Origin: Diphasiastrum complanatum
Taxonomy: Eukaryota; Streptophyta; Lycopodiopsida; Lycopodiales; Lycopodiaceae
Direction of reading: 5' to 3'
Length of the DNA: 64,000 bases
Assembly: GCA_029204225.1 (NCBI GenBank)
Contig: CM055103.1
Location: forward strand, 21,390,709 to 21,454,708
This document shows, piece after piece, positions 44,501 through 53,701 of this stretch (positions are counted from its first letter, which is position 1; the number at the start of each line of letters is the position of its first letter). The notes under the pieces were generated by a model. That model had not been told where the DNA came from, searched no databases, and was given only the letters and a program-made list of their open reading frames with translations. A program made the translations under genes and the position numbers.

Positions 44501-47380
44501 TATTCAGATGACTGGCACTATTTTTCTGCATTGTGTTTCGTATCTCGGTTATGCATGAAATTTAATGCTATATTTGAAAACTCAACCCTCTATCTCGATG
44601 TCCATGTCTTGTCTGACGCTAGATAATGCATATCTTGTCTGACTGCTGATACAGAGCTGCTTATAGCCAAAAAATCTGGCAAAAACGAATAAAATTTTCC
44701 GGGAGCTCACGTTGATCGTAGAATCGCTATCTGAGCCACGTTCTTGAGCTCGCGTTGATCCTAGAATCGCTATTTTGTTCCTTATTTTGATTCCTTTGTT
44801 AAAAAGGAACATATTTTTTGAAATTTTTTTTTGGTGAAGTTTCAGAACGGAGCGCGTTCTGGAATGCGTTCCAGAACGCGTTCCGTTTCGGAACGGGCAA
44901 CTATGACTGGGACTCTAGTTACTAATGTAGGAACCCACATCAATGCATTGTGGGATTGCCATGAGATGAGAGGGCTGGCAATAAATCCCTTAAAAGGTGA
45001 AAGTTGTGGTCCTCAACTTACCTAGATCCTTCATACATACACAGCCGTTTCACTTAGGGGGACCAGACCGTGGATGTAGTGTCAACCTGAATCTACCTTG
45101 GAGTTAAGTTCCCAAGTCCTCTCTTTAGCACAAGATGGACATTCATGACTAGGCTAGGACAAGGATATGTTCCCTTGGTGACGATGCTTCTAGCTACATT
45201 TTCAGGGCGTCCTTTTGGAGGTCATCTCTTCAACAGGATGGGCCAATGTTGTACTGTACTCCACAGAGGTGTGGTGTTGTGAATGGTTTACATAGAATGG
45301 GCCCATGAGACTCCATATATGGATGTTGTCATGGACTTGTGACAAGTCGTCAATCTTGTAGCAGATCATGTCAGTAAAGGTTGTGGTTTACCATCTCTAG
45401 TTGGAAGGACTTTTGTTATCGTTTTAGAGGATACAAGTATGAATAGATTCGGCCACAAGTTAGTGACAATAATTTATGGCGCAAACTCGCATTTATGGTA
45501 CAATGGAGACAGCAGGGATGATTCTCAACATGGCTTATAATATTTCTATCTTCTACGAGCCACTCTCTTGAAGATCTTTAGTCAAAAGATCAACATGCAA
45601 TGAAACAATATTTTTATACCTCATAGATCAGGTGGGTGTGGGATAGCCCACACATTTTGTAGTTGAATATGGGCCAGTTTAAAGTCTCCTCGCACTTACT
45701 GGTGATTGAGACTGGTGGATGTTGATGGATGCACAGGGAGGACATATTCTATCAGCTCTGTGTTGTGTCCAATGTAGAGGGCATGGAGCATTATATATTG
45801 CAACGCGCTTAGCTTTCCATAGGACAACATTCGTGACAGGATAACGAGTCTAGTGATGAACCAAGGGCAGCTATTATATGAGCTACTCTGCCAGGGACGA
45901 TGAGAAGAGATTCCAGGTTGCAATTTTGCATGATCTCTTAGGTGCACAACATTCTATTTGCTGTGTGCAAATGGGCTAGGGCACATGTATCCATTATCAT
46001 GGTTAGGTATGCAACAAACCAAATGAGCTAGGGTGCATATATCCAATATTATCAAAATGAATTCTATCAGTGCTGCAAAGGATCACTTCAAAAAAAAATC
46101 CAGCCGCGAGAGGAATGAGCCCAAGAAAATGCTTTAATACCACGTTATGGACGGAATCACAGATCTTGATATCAATGAAGTATAAAATGACATTACATGA
46201 AGCAATCTAACAATATCCCATTAAGAATGACAAAAAGCAACAAATATAATAGATAGCTAAAGCCCTAAAGCAGTAGCAAAGGCAAGAGTTTTAATGCTCT
46301 CAGTACACATTGCATACTTTGATGTGTTTCTTATGAATTAGTGTAGACTGCTTGTGCATTTTAAAGACATTATTACGCTTCTCCTGGAAATTACATACTT
46401 GGATGTACTTTTTTTGTTTTATGTATTGTTTTGGTTCCAAGTCTTTAACTAATATATATTTGTCACCTTCTTCTCATATGCTCAAGGGCACATATCAACA
46501 AACACATTTGGTTGGAACCCCCCCCACCTTATGTGACAACATCAAGAAGTGCTTCTCTTTCCCTTAAAATAAAGATTTTCAGTGTGCGTTTTTAGAAGCT
46601 AAAGAATCCAAGCTGATTCTTTGTACGTAATCAGGCAAATGCTTATGTACAAAAATCAGTGTAAAATTTTCTTTCATGGTTTTTGATAAAACGTGTAGAA
46701 TGTAAGATCAAGCTAATGTTTTTGTGTTTTTCATGGCATGAACTTTCGTGTTCTACTTATTTAGATGAATGAGGATTACGTACTGAACTCATTTGCAAAT
46801 ATTATGTTGAGAAAGTTTAAGATTTTTAAGTGATGTCTGCTAACTGCAAGTGGGAGGTAGCAAAAGTTAAGTTCAGAGGGAGATCTACTTGTAGATCTTT
46901 TTGCAGCATGTATGATGCAGGGCAAAAAGCTAGTACAAACTTTTCATGATGCATGTTGGATCATTTTAGTCTATAGGCGATCAAAAGTCCAGTTAGATTA
47001 AAAATATGCGAACGAACCTGTTCCGTTTAAGAGAAGTATAGGATAGGAACTCCTGTGCTGCCTAGAAATTAATATGGTGTCCTAGTGAAAGTAGCTTAGC
47101 AACAAAGATCTGCAGGAAAGTCAATAGTTTTACATGTGTTCTAAATTCTAATAGTTTAAAGGTCATTTTCTTTTAGGGAGGACTTAATTGCTTTGCTGTA
47201 TTTATTCAATTTTATTGACTCTTTGCAAGTGCACAGGAATTATTAGGTGGCATTCCAGAGGGCTATGAAAATTATTTCAGAACAAGATATCCTTGCTTGC
47301 TTCTGGAGGTTTTCAAAGTAATATTTCAGCATTGCCGAAGAGAGAAAATGTTTGAAAAGTATTTTGCACCAAGTGAATAA
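18100..47380 (+). CDS. IRE1: IRE1 ER-stress sensor kinase / endoribonuclease (5' exon missing)
   Basis: IRE1 is the ER-membrane sensor of unfolded proteins. Its luminal domain oligomerises, the cytosolic kinase trans-phosphorylates, and the KEN RNase starts unconventional splicing of bZIP60-type mRNA in plants and degrades ER mRNAs. Six exons (18100-18364, 35622-37126, 39565-39737, 43119-43365, 43635-43938, 47237-47380) have GT/AG borders and sum to 2,638 nt, exactly one base plus 879 codons with a single terminal stop. That argues for an intact gene. In order they give luminal repeats ([35 protein letters not shown]), one membrane segment, kinase and KEN domain. The first exon with start codon and signal peptide is not seen. 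Plant IRE1 is usually about 830-900 residues, so this protein (878 without its N-terminus) is slightly long. Introns are 17.3, 2.4, 3.4, 0.27 and 3.3 kb. Confidence 0.9.
20359..21120. mobile_element. MITE-like element with CATAGTTGC termini
   Basis: The left end CATAGTTGCCCAAAAA and right end GCAACTATG are inverted. Each is followed inward by short palindromes (AACGTTTCTAGAAACGC on the left; ACGCGTTTCTAGAAACGC on the right). Flanks CATAAAAC (20351-20358) and CATAAAAT (21121-21128) nearly match as an 8-bp target duplication, the size used by hAT elements. Inside is AT-rich with no transposase. Confidence 0.45.
23579..23848 (+). pseudogene. Possible LINE endonuclease C-terminal remnant
   Basis: The frame includes [20 protein letters not shown] followed by GS, reminiscent of the end of the APE-type endonuclease of plant LINEs, where SVVDY-like motifs are common. 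The first half ([15 protein letters not shown]) is not recognisable. It is short, isolated and without reverse transcriptase, so it is at best a fragment. Confidence 0.35.
24480..24960 (-). pseudogene. BED / DUF659 hAT-like transposase fragment (family C)
   Basis: On the minus strand, [10 protein letters not shown] and [19 protein letters not shown] (end of a BED domain, about 24950-24860) precede, in another frame, [36 protein letters not shown] and [15 protein letters not shown], a clear DUF659 segment. The hAT middle and dimerisation regions are absent. To its right, 25090-25134 carries palindromes (GTTCCGGAAC) ending GCATCTATGG, which may be the terminus of this element. Confidence 0.7.
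25463..25795. repeat. Family B' right terminal region
   Basis: It is reverse-complementary to 7300-7592. It begins CTAAGGAAGCGGATGG, then shows GC-rich ACACGTGTCC/ACACGTCCG repeats, poly-T, CCGGAATTGATTATCAGGGGG and CATGCCTCCCATAACTGAG. Confidence 0.65.
26056..26413 (+). repeat. Ty3/gypsy 5' LTR
   Basis: 358 bp from TGTTACGAGCTCGTAACC to GGATCTATTACA. It starts with a palindrome (TTACGAGCTCGTAA). Confidence 0.95.
26415..26427 (+). promoter_or_regulatory. Primer binding site, initiator tRNA-Met type
   Basis: TGGTATCAGAGCC lies one base after the LTR end. It matches the sequence complementary to the 3' end of initiator tRNA-Met used by most plant LTR elements. Confidence 0.9.
27217..32003 (+). 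pseudogene. Ty3/gypsy gag-pol polyprotein gene with two breaks
   Basis: A single frame runs from the ATG at 27217. Gag (acidic N-terminus, coiled region, retroelement capsid) contains an in-frame TAG at 27766-27768 where a TGG is likely ancestral. The same frame continues with a CCHC knuckle ([14 protein letters not shown], 28249), protease ([12 protein letters not shown]; the usual DSGAT is DDGAT), reverse transcriptase ([27 protein letters not shown] at about 29560) and RNase H ([15 protein letters not shown]). A one-base loss near 30771-30779 shifts the frame before integrase. The other frame (30816-32003) has the zinc-binding CQKC, catalytic-core motifs [22 protein letters not shown] and [10 protein letters not shown], and a C-terminal chromodomain-like [18 protein letters not shown]. 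Chromodomains direct integration in related elements. Confidence 0.9.
32015..32371 (+). repeat. Ty3/gypsy 3' LTR
   Basis: 357 bp, almost identical to 26056-26413. It is preceded by the purine tract TTAAGGGGGAGGGAG and followed by the target duplication AACTC. Confidence 0.95.
32377..33836. repeat. Family B' interior: fold-back arm and flanking segments
   Basis: Bases 32457-32800 match one arm of the fold-back at 5580-5870 (inverse) and 5270-5516 (direct). Bases 33080-33210 match the inverse of 4640-4780. Between them, 32815-33015 is an open frame of acidic/lysine-rich helix character ([19 protein letters not shown]) ending in TGA or TAA, with no family recognised. The remainder to 33836 holds no gene that I can see. 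Confidence 0.55.
33837..34780 (+). pseudogene. LINE 3' end: ORF2 C-terminal region and 3' UTR
   Basis: The frame 33837-34298 ends with a cysteine/histidine motif, [20 protein letters not shown] then SCPVYYDIR, typical of the zinc-binding C-terminus (zf-RVT-like) of plant and animal LINE reverse transcriptases. The upstream [19 protein letters not shown] also fits. After the stop, an AT-rich 3' region ends GACATTAATAAAGCTTTC and runs into (CTTT)/(CT)n. The element is 5'-truncated, as is common for LINEs. It shares no clear sequence with the LINE fragment at 37440. Confidence 0.7.
34778..34854. repeat. (CT)n microsatellite at the LINE / family B' junction
   Basis: About 75 bp of CT repeat. On the left it continues the CTTT-rich LINE tail. 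On the right it is the (GA)n tract that normally follows the family B left terminus. Confidence 0.9.
34855..35075. repeat. Family B' left terminal region
   Basis: Inverse complement of 1163-1430: GGACGCATTTC-like and poly-T junctions, GC-rich GTCCAG/GGCGCGCCC modules, ending GGCCCGGACCCTCATG. Confidence 0.65.
35524..35582. repeat. (GA)n microsatellite 40 bp before an IRE1 splice acceptor
   Basis: An uninterrupted GA tract of about 59 bp, followed by GATTAGAGATTAGAG and a short TATGTTTGTGCTTGCAG acceptor. The purine-rich run occupies the place where branch point and pyrimidine tract are usually found. Confidence 0.9.
35622..37126 (+). CDS. IRE1: IRE1 exon: luminal domain end, membrane segment, kinase N-lobe
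   Basis: Phase 0 start ([20 protein letters not shown]). The luminal part ends near 36390. One hydrophobic membrane segment, [20 protein letters not shown], lies at about 36403-36465. A basic juxtamembrane stretch follows ([19 protein letters not shown]). The kinase N-lobe has the glycine-rich loop [13 protein letters not shown] (36739) and the ATP-binding lysine in KVAVKRLL. The donor AG/GTATTC splits a codon after LLLKLM. Confidence 0.9.
37440..38500 (-). pseudogene. LINE reverse transcriptase fragment, reverse orientation
   Basis: On the minus strand, [20 protein letters not shown] (about 38250-38190) is reverse transcriptase domain 4/5 of LINEs. Further down come MNISKTKVW and [18 protein letters not shown] (about 38025-37900), the domain after the catalytic YxDD. 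The YxDD region between them (about 38100) is out of frame. [20 protein letters not shown] lies at about 37850. It is frameshifted and 5'-truncated, with a (GA)n tract at its upstream edge (38499-38544). It lies inside the IRE1 intron 37127-39564. Confidence 0.75.
38499..38544. repeat. (GA)n microsatellite
   Basis: About 46 bp of pure GA directly beside the upstream edge of the reversed LINE fragment. The following 38545-39564 is intron sequence with no recognised feature. Confidence 0.9.
39565..39737 (+). CDS. IRE1: IRE1 exon: kinase catalytic loop
   Basis: The acceptor is TTGTTTCAG and the donor ACAACAG/GTAG. It encodes [20 protein letters not shown] then PQNVLI (catalytic loop HRDLKPQN) and [10 protein letters not shown]. 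The magnesium-binding DFG is DMG, as expected for plant IRE1. The codon joins at both ends fit the neighbouring exons. Confidence 0.92.
41113..41435 (+). repeat. Ty3/gypsy LTR fragment (related, older family)
   Basis: It starts TGTTACGAGACCGTAACAGT after a GGGTGGG purine stretch, resembling the start and polypurine tract of the 3' LTR at 32015. Similarity fades by about 41200. No second LTR was found. Confidence 0.4.
41436..41700 (-). pseudogene. Ty3/gypsy integrase fragment, decayed
   Basis: On the minus strand, [20 protein letters not shown] then YELARLS matches the start of the gypsy integrase core (compare [15 protein letters not shown] at about 31010). The stretch that should read SDRDxKFTS is frameshifted. 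It is opposite in orientation to the LTR fragment beside it, so rearrangement is implied. Confidence 0.65.
43119..43365 (+). CDS. IRE1: IRE1 exon: kinase C-lobe
   Basis: The acceptor is TTTGCTCTAG and the donor [30 protein letters not shown] is the activation-segment end (APE motif), followed by [20 protein letters not shown] and [10 protein letters not shown], typical of IRE1. The exon ends KDAKKR with a split codon. Confidence 0.92.
43635..43938 (+). CDS. IRE1: IRE1 exon: KEN ribonuclease domain, main part
   Basis: It encodes [50 protein letters not shown] and [20 protein letters not shown]. Arg-Asn (in VIRNK) and His (in NHY) sit where the catalytic residues of yeast and human IRE1 RNase lie (human R905/N906/H910). 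The donor CAG/GTAAAA is in phase 0. Confidence 0.93.
44800..44905. repeat. Palindromic transposon end with CATAGTTGC
   Basis: Short overlapping palindromes of GCGTTCTGGAA / TTCCAGAACGCG / TTCCGTTTCGGAA type end GGGCAACTATG. This resembles the ends at 20359, 21120 and 25134. The partner end may lie near 44290-44345 (CCGAAACG, GGTCGGAACG), but the match is weak. Confidence 0.35.
44906..47236. other. IRE1 last intron, no other feature recognised
   Basis: Single-copy-looking AT-rich sequence. Short frames (for example 45696-45947 minus) show no domain I can name. Confidence 0.4.
47237..47380 (+). CDS. IRE1: IRE1 terminal exon: end of the KEN domain
   Basis: The acceptor GTGCACAG is in phase 0. 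It encodes [20 protein letters not shown] then [20 protein letters not shown] and a TAA stop at 47378-47380. This matches the end of plant IRE1, where a YF.. R(F/Y)P.LL.EVY motif precedes the C-terminus. Confidence 0.9.
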   Translation, partial: ELLGGIPEGYENYFRTRYPCLLLEVFKVIFQHCRREKMFEKYFAPSE

Positions 47381-47862
47381 GAGAATCATTCACAAAGGCA
47401 AAGGGACATTCACATTATATTGTTCTTGCATTTATGGTAAGGCTCTGAACTATGCTGGAAATCAAACTTGTATTTTGAACCGGGGTTTTACTTACAAGAT
47501 ATTGTTTTCCTTTGATTTATCCATATGCAGCTAACCAAAATATATGAGTAATATATAGTTTTTTGCAACTTTTGTTTCAATAGGTTGAAAGACTTCCAAC
47601 AATCTGTTACATACTCATGAATCAAGAAGAGTTTTTTCAATGTATGTTGGGGTTTAGTTAGAAGGGGACCCACTTTCTATTCAGGATCTATGCATGCAGC
47701 TTTCCATCACTTTTGACTGTTGAGATGTGTATGGCTTGGCCTGGTTATGCGGTAAATTCATTTCTTCAGAGCTTTTTAAGATGTTTGTAAAATATGATCA
47801 ACTTACTGTATTGTGTTTTTGAAGTGCCTGATGTTTGTGTCCATTGCCCATGTAACTTTTCA

Positions 47863-48070
47863 GAAGGTGCTAAATGTCTCTATTGGAGATAGTCCAGGTA
47901 TTCTGGGCAGTGCTATTGAAGTTTTATGCAGATATTTAGGGTCCTATGGATGGTTTGACAAGGAAGGCAAAATGCTGAATTGTCGCCTTGATGTGATCAC
48001 AGGAAATGCTAAGACATGTACTGTAGTTAGTATGCCTCTGAGAGAACTCAGCAGGGCAAAGCCTGATTGA
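47863..48070 (+). CDS. Orphan coding exon of unknown gene downstream of IRE1
   Basis: An acceptor-like TGTAACTTTTCAG is followed by an open frame, KVLNVSIGDSPGILGSAIEV, LCRYLGSYGWFDKEG, KMLNCRLDVITGNAK and TCTVVSMPLRELSRAKPD, then TGA at 48068-48070. The composition looks like a real protein C-terminus rather than chance, but I do not recognise it. No partner exon is visible between the IRE1 stop and this point. It could be a stray duplicated exon, the last exon of an overlapping gene, or an alternative IRE1 3' end. Confidence 0.4.
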
Positions 48071-50200
48071 AGTTCATTGGTGAATATTTTTAGCTATAGT
48101 AGTTCATCTGACAGTTAGTACATTCCTGTAAAATTACAAGTTATCCAGGTTCTTGAGTTGTACTGAGGTGGTTATGGCTTAAATTGATCCTGTGTATTTG
48201 GTGAAATTTTTCTCGTGGGTGGCCATCCAGATCTTTTGTTGGTTGCATCTGAATGTTGCATTGGAAGCAAAGATTTAAGGTTCTTTGTGTAGCTTGTAAG
48301 ACTTTTAAACAGCGTGATCTCTTCTGATCATTCATCAGAGCACATTATATTTTCTGGTTGTAGCCTCCCTCTTTCATCACTATCAAAGACTGTCATCTGT
48401 AAATTTTATCAAGACCATTTCAGCTTATTTTGTTGTTTCTTTCTTCCACAAAGTTTCCTATTGATGGGTTTTGCTGGTATCTAAGCTAGTCATGAAGATT
48501 GGCCTGAGTGCTACATTATGCTTGGTTTATATTGATGGGTTCTAGGGTGGGGGTATCTAAACCAGTCATAGATTGGCCTGAGTGCTACAGAACTTGTGGA
48601 TATCATCCTAATAGTTGTCTCTAATCCAGACCTACTCATGTTTAAATACTTCGGTATCAGTCTTTTCCAAAAGTCTACATGGGTAGCAAATAAGGCTCTG
48701 CATCTTTTTCAAGATCTTCCAACAACTTTCAAACAGGATGTGCACATTGTGGAGGCCCAATTTCACCTTTCCTGACCATTGTAGATAACGAAATGGATTC
48801 ATAGTTATATGTAAAAGGCAGACTTGCGTCTGTTTCTATTCCTTCCCAACTTGTGACTGAATTGTTGAATTTTGATGAGTAGGATGGTACATCTCGGAAT
48901 TGGGAATTGGTACTCCACTCAAGGTCCACTTCTTAAGTTCTGTAGTCATCCTCAACATGATTGGATTCTCAAATACAGTTCTGTGAGAAACACATGTGTC
49001 ATCCATGTTGAACTCAATATCATTGTCATAATTATGCATATGCCTGCAATGGCTACATCCGTAAACTCATTATTGTGCAAAAATGTGTTGCAATTTCTCC
49101 CATGTAAGTTTTGTCCTGTAGATTATTCAGTAAAGGGAATATTAATAATTGGGTGCCTTTGTAGTTCTCCATGTATGCAGCTTAAATAATGTGTACTTTT
49201 TAGGCTTGATTCTATTTGGGCAATTTTCGAGTAAATTTATGCTAGTTTTGCAAGTTATATTCTCCTGTAGCAAATATTTTCGGCAGTCACCATTTAAAGA
49301 AATTGAATGCATATAAGACCTAGAACGAGGAATTATAGGTCAAGTAGGTCATTTACTCAACATATTTCATGTTGAGGGTAGTGTGTACATATGATAAAAG
49401 CTCGAATGAGCACTTTTTTATTCACATCTACTTCACTGAAACAAGAACAGATGGTACTTTGCATACAAACTATTGATCAGGTAGCAGATCTATTTTTTGA
49501 ATGTAACTCACAAACAAATGTTGGACAAAATTTTATGTTCCAATCTGTTGTTTGTTCTACATCACACATTTCTATGTTGCGAATCAGATCCCCTTAAGTG
49601 ACATCACAAACATAAAAAATAGATCTTGCGAAGTGAGCATTTAGCTAGTGTATAAACATACTTTCATTCACAAATAGTCCTTTCACTTTTTGAGAAACAA
49701 AGTACATATGCTTGGAAAAAACATACTTTTTTATGGGCATTCTCTTAGTGAAATCATTGCACATGCATAAAAGTTCAATGTCTATGGTGGCTTATTGGGT
49801 CATGCGTGTGTGATGTGCTCCATGCAACTAGCTCATGATTGCTAGATTTGATTGATTTCTTGGATCAATAGGAAGCATTTGTTGTGTGTTATAAAGTGTA
49901 GGCCACATGTGAGTTGCATCCACTTAGGTATTTTGTAACAATCTCATTTTTGATGCATCGAGTCCAAGTAAACATTTGATGGAAAGAGCTTGAAGTGTAG
50001 ATTGAGAAGACTAACCAAGGGTCATTGATGCATCATTTTGATATCTGGATCTAATCTTTGAAGGTAGGTAGGTGTGCCCTAGATCATTATGGTTCAATGC
50101 CCTTGATCTCAAAAGTTTTGTCAAAAATTGATGTTTCTCTCAAGCTAGCCAAGTGACAAGGAAATCTAGGACATTGTTTGCAATCAATAATTTTCAAATC
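48071..50200. other. Non-coding sequence, nothing recognised
   Basis: AT-rich sequence with a short direct repeat at 48480-48590 (GATGGGTT..GGTATCTAA, AGTCAT..GATTGGCCTGAGTGCTAC twice). No gene, RNA or transposon domain identified. Confidence 0.4.
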
Positions 50201-50239
50201 CATTCCAAGATAGAGTCATTGGTTTTTGTGGAGTCCAAT

Positions 50240-50970
50240 AATAGGCTTGATTGGATCTGATTTTGATGTGATTTGATTCAAATTTTTTGTCCTTTCATCT
50301 TGGTAATCAAAGCAAGACCTTATTTCCAATTGACTAGATTTTGGTGTGATGTGATTCTAGAGTTTGTGATCTAGATCTTGGGAGATCTTGCTAGTGTTTT
50401 GAATCATGTTCAAATCTAGTTAATTGAAGGTCACAAAGTCATTATTAGAGTCCTTTCACACGTGTGCACTTTGTGTACAAGAAAATCTGAAGTGTAGAAT
50501 TGGCATATGATTGTGTGAAGTTCAAATTGGTTCTAGTCAAGCTTTCTTTGTGAGAGTGTGAGAGTAGGGAGGAGTCCATATTTGAGTGTGCAATCTTGGT
50601 GAATCTCTAGATGTCAATTTCTTCAAATTGATCAAGAGTCAAATTGGTGAAAATCTATGACATAGTTTATTTTCAAACCAATTCAATTCAATCCAACTCT
50701 AAAGGTTAGAGTCTTTGGGTCAAGAGTGAGTCCAAAAGGGGTGATTGGGTCTGATTTTCATGTGTTTGAAGCAAATCTTACATGTCAAGTTTGTGTAATC
50801 TAGATGAGATCCATTTTTCACATTGACTAGATTTTGAATGAAGATTGATTTTTAGATTTGTGAACTAGATCTTTTGTAGATCTTTCTAGATATTTGATGT
50901 GGTCAAATCTAGTTTCTTGATGGTCACAAAATCACTTTGAAAAATCATTTCACAAATTTTTACTTTGTGT
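50240..50970. repeat. Diverged tandem repeat of about 0.5 kb, copia leader-like
   Basis: Two stretches (about 50250-50490 and 50735-50975) share ATTGG(A/G)TCTGATTTT, TTGACTAGATTTTG, a GTGA(T/A)CTAGATCTT stretch, TCAAATCTAGTT, and GGTCACAAA followed by ACTTTGTGTACAA. The second copy leads directly into the copia-type gag/protease remnant, so this may be LTR or leader sequence. Confidence 0.4.
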
Positions 50971-51437
50971 ACAACTACGTCCTCATCATGGCAACAATAG
51001 GAGACAACCTATTGAAGGCAAGTAAGAGATTCAAATGCAATTATTGTGGCAAGAAGCGGCATTTGGCCTTGAAGTGCTACAAGAAGAAAAGAGATGAAAG
51101 AAAGCTAGAAGAAAGGCAAGGGAACTTCAGCAATCAAGAGAGAGATGGCTTCAATGAGGAGGAGTCACTCATGGCATGCATGGGAGCATCAGAAATTTTT
51201 GTGGAGGAAGATTTTTGGTGGATTGATAGTGGGGTGAGCTCACATGTCACAAGGCAAAGGAACTACTTCTCTTCATTTTCATCATGTTCTAAGAAGTCTA
51301 TTCTTGTTGCAAATGGTGGTAAATGTGAGATTCATGGGATAAAAACCATTCTTATTTGGCTTGAGTCAAGAAGGAGAGCAAACCTTCAAAATTTATTGCA
51401 TGTTCCTTCAATGTCTAGAAATTTGTTGAGTGTCTAG
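50937..51437 (+). pseudogene. Ty1/copia gag knuckle and protease remnant
   Basis: A CCHC knuckle CNYCGKKRHLALKC is followed by an acidic linker and the copia protease start WWIDSGVSSHVTRQRNYFSS, with LLHVPSMSRNLLSV near the end. In the usual DSGAS motif Ala is replaced by Val. The frame stops at 51437. About 36 bp of its last part is repeated directly at 51438-51475. Reverse transcriptase and integrase do not follow. Confidence 0.75.
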
Positions 51438-51480
51438 AAACCTTTAAAATTTATTGCATGTTCCTTCAATGTCTAGGTGC

Positions 51481-51529
51481 CCATCCAAAGGTCGAGGTTA
51501 AGAGTCACTTAACCTAGACCTTCGGATGG
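51481..51529. repeat. Hairpin, 22-bp stem
   Basis: CCATCCAAAGGTC..GGTTAAG and CTTAACCT..GACCTTCGGATGG pair over 22 positions with two mismatches and a 5-nt loop. It follows the copia fragment directly and may be the end of an inserted element. Confidence 0.6.
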
Positions 51530-53688
51530 GGACCTGACATTTAAAGCATGTGCCTCTTTTATCCTCAGAGAGATAAGAGACTTTGAAATATTAATAACTC
51601 TATGTGCCATGTGGGATGCTTTTCCAAGAAATAAATAACTACCATGACACTTGCATTTGCATTTGCATTACAACCAAAACGTATATTGTGCCACCCACAA
51701 TATGGAAATTGTACGCCCAAAGTTCACATCATAGATTAACCATTTCAAGTAGATGGACATTGGTTACCACTAAGAATGGCCAATGCTATTGAGAGAAGTG
51801 CATATAGCTATAGTGGACTCTCTAGCAATTTTCCATTGGCCATCCAAGCATGCACACTCGATATTTTTAGTATGCAAATGTGCTCGCTCTAGATCTTCAA
51901 CTTGCAAATCTAAACAATTTATCATGCCTCTCCCTTGTGGATTCGAATTGACTTGGATGTTCAGCTCACTTTGAGATTCAAATATGTTACCGATATTTTT
52001 AATTGTTTCACCATACTCACGTTGACCCCCTGAGAGGCGTTGGGCTTTCCTCCTTGCCTTGCCACTGCTAGTCCTTGCAAACAGAGTCCTCACCAATCCA
52101 TTGAGATTGGCTCATTGTTGTTGTTTGGAGGTGCTACTTTGCAATAATACTCGTTGTGCAATCCTGCATGGCCAAACAATAAATCTTAAAATGATAAAAA
52201 TAAATAAATAAAAGTTTACTACACAAATTGACAATTACATGTGAAAAATACAAAAAGTCATCTATGTTGAGTTTAGGGATATTACAAATTTTATTTGTTA
52301 CCATCTATGCATAAGTTAGTAATAGGGCCATTTTTGGCTTAGGAGTCAAAATATTCATAGAATTAAGTGTTTGATCTTGACTTGATCTAGGTGCAATCAC
52401 AAAGTCTTAGGAGACCAAATCACACTTTGTGGCATTCCCACACATGTGAAAATTTCACATAGTATTAGAGCTAGCCTAAGATTCACATGTATCCATCAAA
52501 TTTTGTGTGATTTATGCCTTGAAATCAACTTTGAGAGAGACTAGTTGCATTTTCCTAGCCATCTTTCTTGTACCTTAGCCGATAAAAAATTTCGGGGGAA
52601 AGAAAAATCTGAAGGGTGGGAGAATAATGGACACCTAGGTTAATAAATGAGTTTGGGTTATGTAATTTGGATTTCTTGATAGTCCCTATGTGAAAGTTGC
52701 ATAATACCAGTTATGGAGTAATTTCATAGTAAAATCGATTAAAGAATTTCATTTAGTTGAATTCATCTTTGATATCAGAAATGACCATGAGAATGACTGT
52801 AAATTTAATGAGTAAGGTTACTAATTGGATAAGGCTTGGAATTTGGAATGTTCCAAAATGTTGGTATTTTTTAGTCCCGGATTGTCTCTTATGCATTGAT
52901 AGATTTCAAATAGGTGATAGTTATTGTCACTCGTGTTGAGAATATTTAGAAGAGAAGTCATGTATAATAGAGTGAATCCTATTTGGAAGGCACTTTTTAT
53001 TGACTTTTCACGATTTTGATATTTTCATTTGTCATCTCTCTAGCGAATTTTTATAAGAAAACGAAAATTTCTTTTAGAAGAGGGGTGAAGTGATGAGTAA
53101 GATTCTATTAGAAGACCTATCAGTTGCACAGATTTTGGATGAGAGAAATTCTCTAGGGATTGTCTGAAACAATCTGGAACTAGAGATGGATTGAAATTGG
53201 AAATCATTATCAGTAGTATTGAGTTAGATCGAAAGTTACCAATCCCAATTGTTAGGGATAGAAGTGAATTTGATCATGGAATGTCTGTTTTGATTCAACC
53301 TAATCTTAGTTGGTGTACTAGGATCAGGGAGGGGTTGATTGTTAAAATCATCACTTCCAACTTGGTCAATGTATTATGTTAATCTTAATATCTATGTTCA
53401 TAGTGAGATCTCACATGTGTGGAGCCTATTCCCACGTGTGAAAGGAAGTAGAAAAAGTGTACTTCACTCTCTGTTTACAGTCTGTACTAGTACTATCCTC
53501 CACACGTTTGAGGCCGCTCTTCATAGTTTTTAATCATTTGATCCATTGCTCTTGCTAAAATCATAGTGTAATGCATCTAGATCAAGATCTAACACATAGA
53601 ACTTGATAGATCATTGGATTTAGCAATCAATAACTCTTAATGATTGTTTTGTACAATCATAATTGTCCTTTTTATCTAAAAATTGACA
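51530..53688. other. Decayed sequence, probable copia LTR at its right end
   Basis: No gene recognised. A minus-strand frame at 51770-52096 has no known domain. The segment up to 53688 ends TTGACA immediately before a primer binding site and so probably contains a 5' LTR, but I could not find its left limit. Confidence 0.35.
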
Positions 53689-53701
53689 TGGTATCAGATC
53701 C
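53689..53701 (+). promoter_or_regulatory. Copia primer binding site, initiator tRNA-Met type
   Basis: TGGTATCAGATCC resembles the tRNA-Met site TGGTATCAGAGC with one changed base. It lies about 590 bp before the copia gag start, the expected order. Confidence 0.6.
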
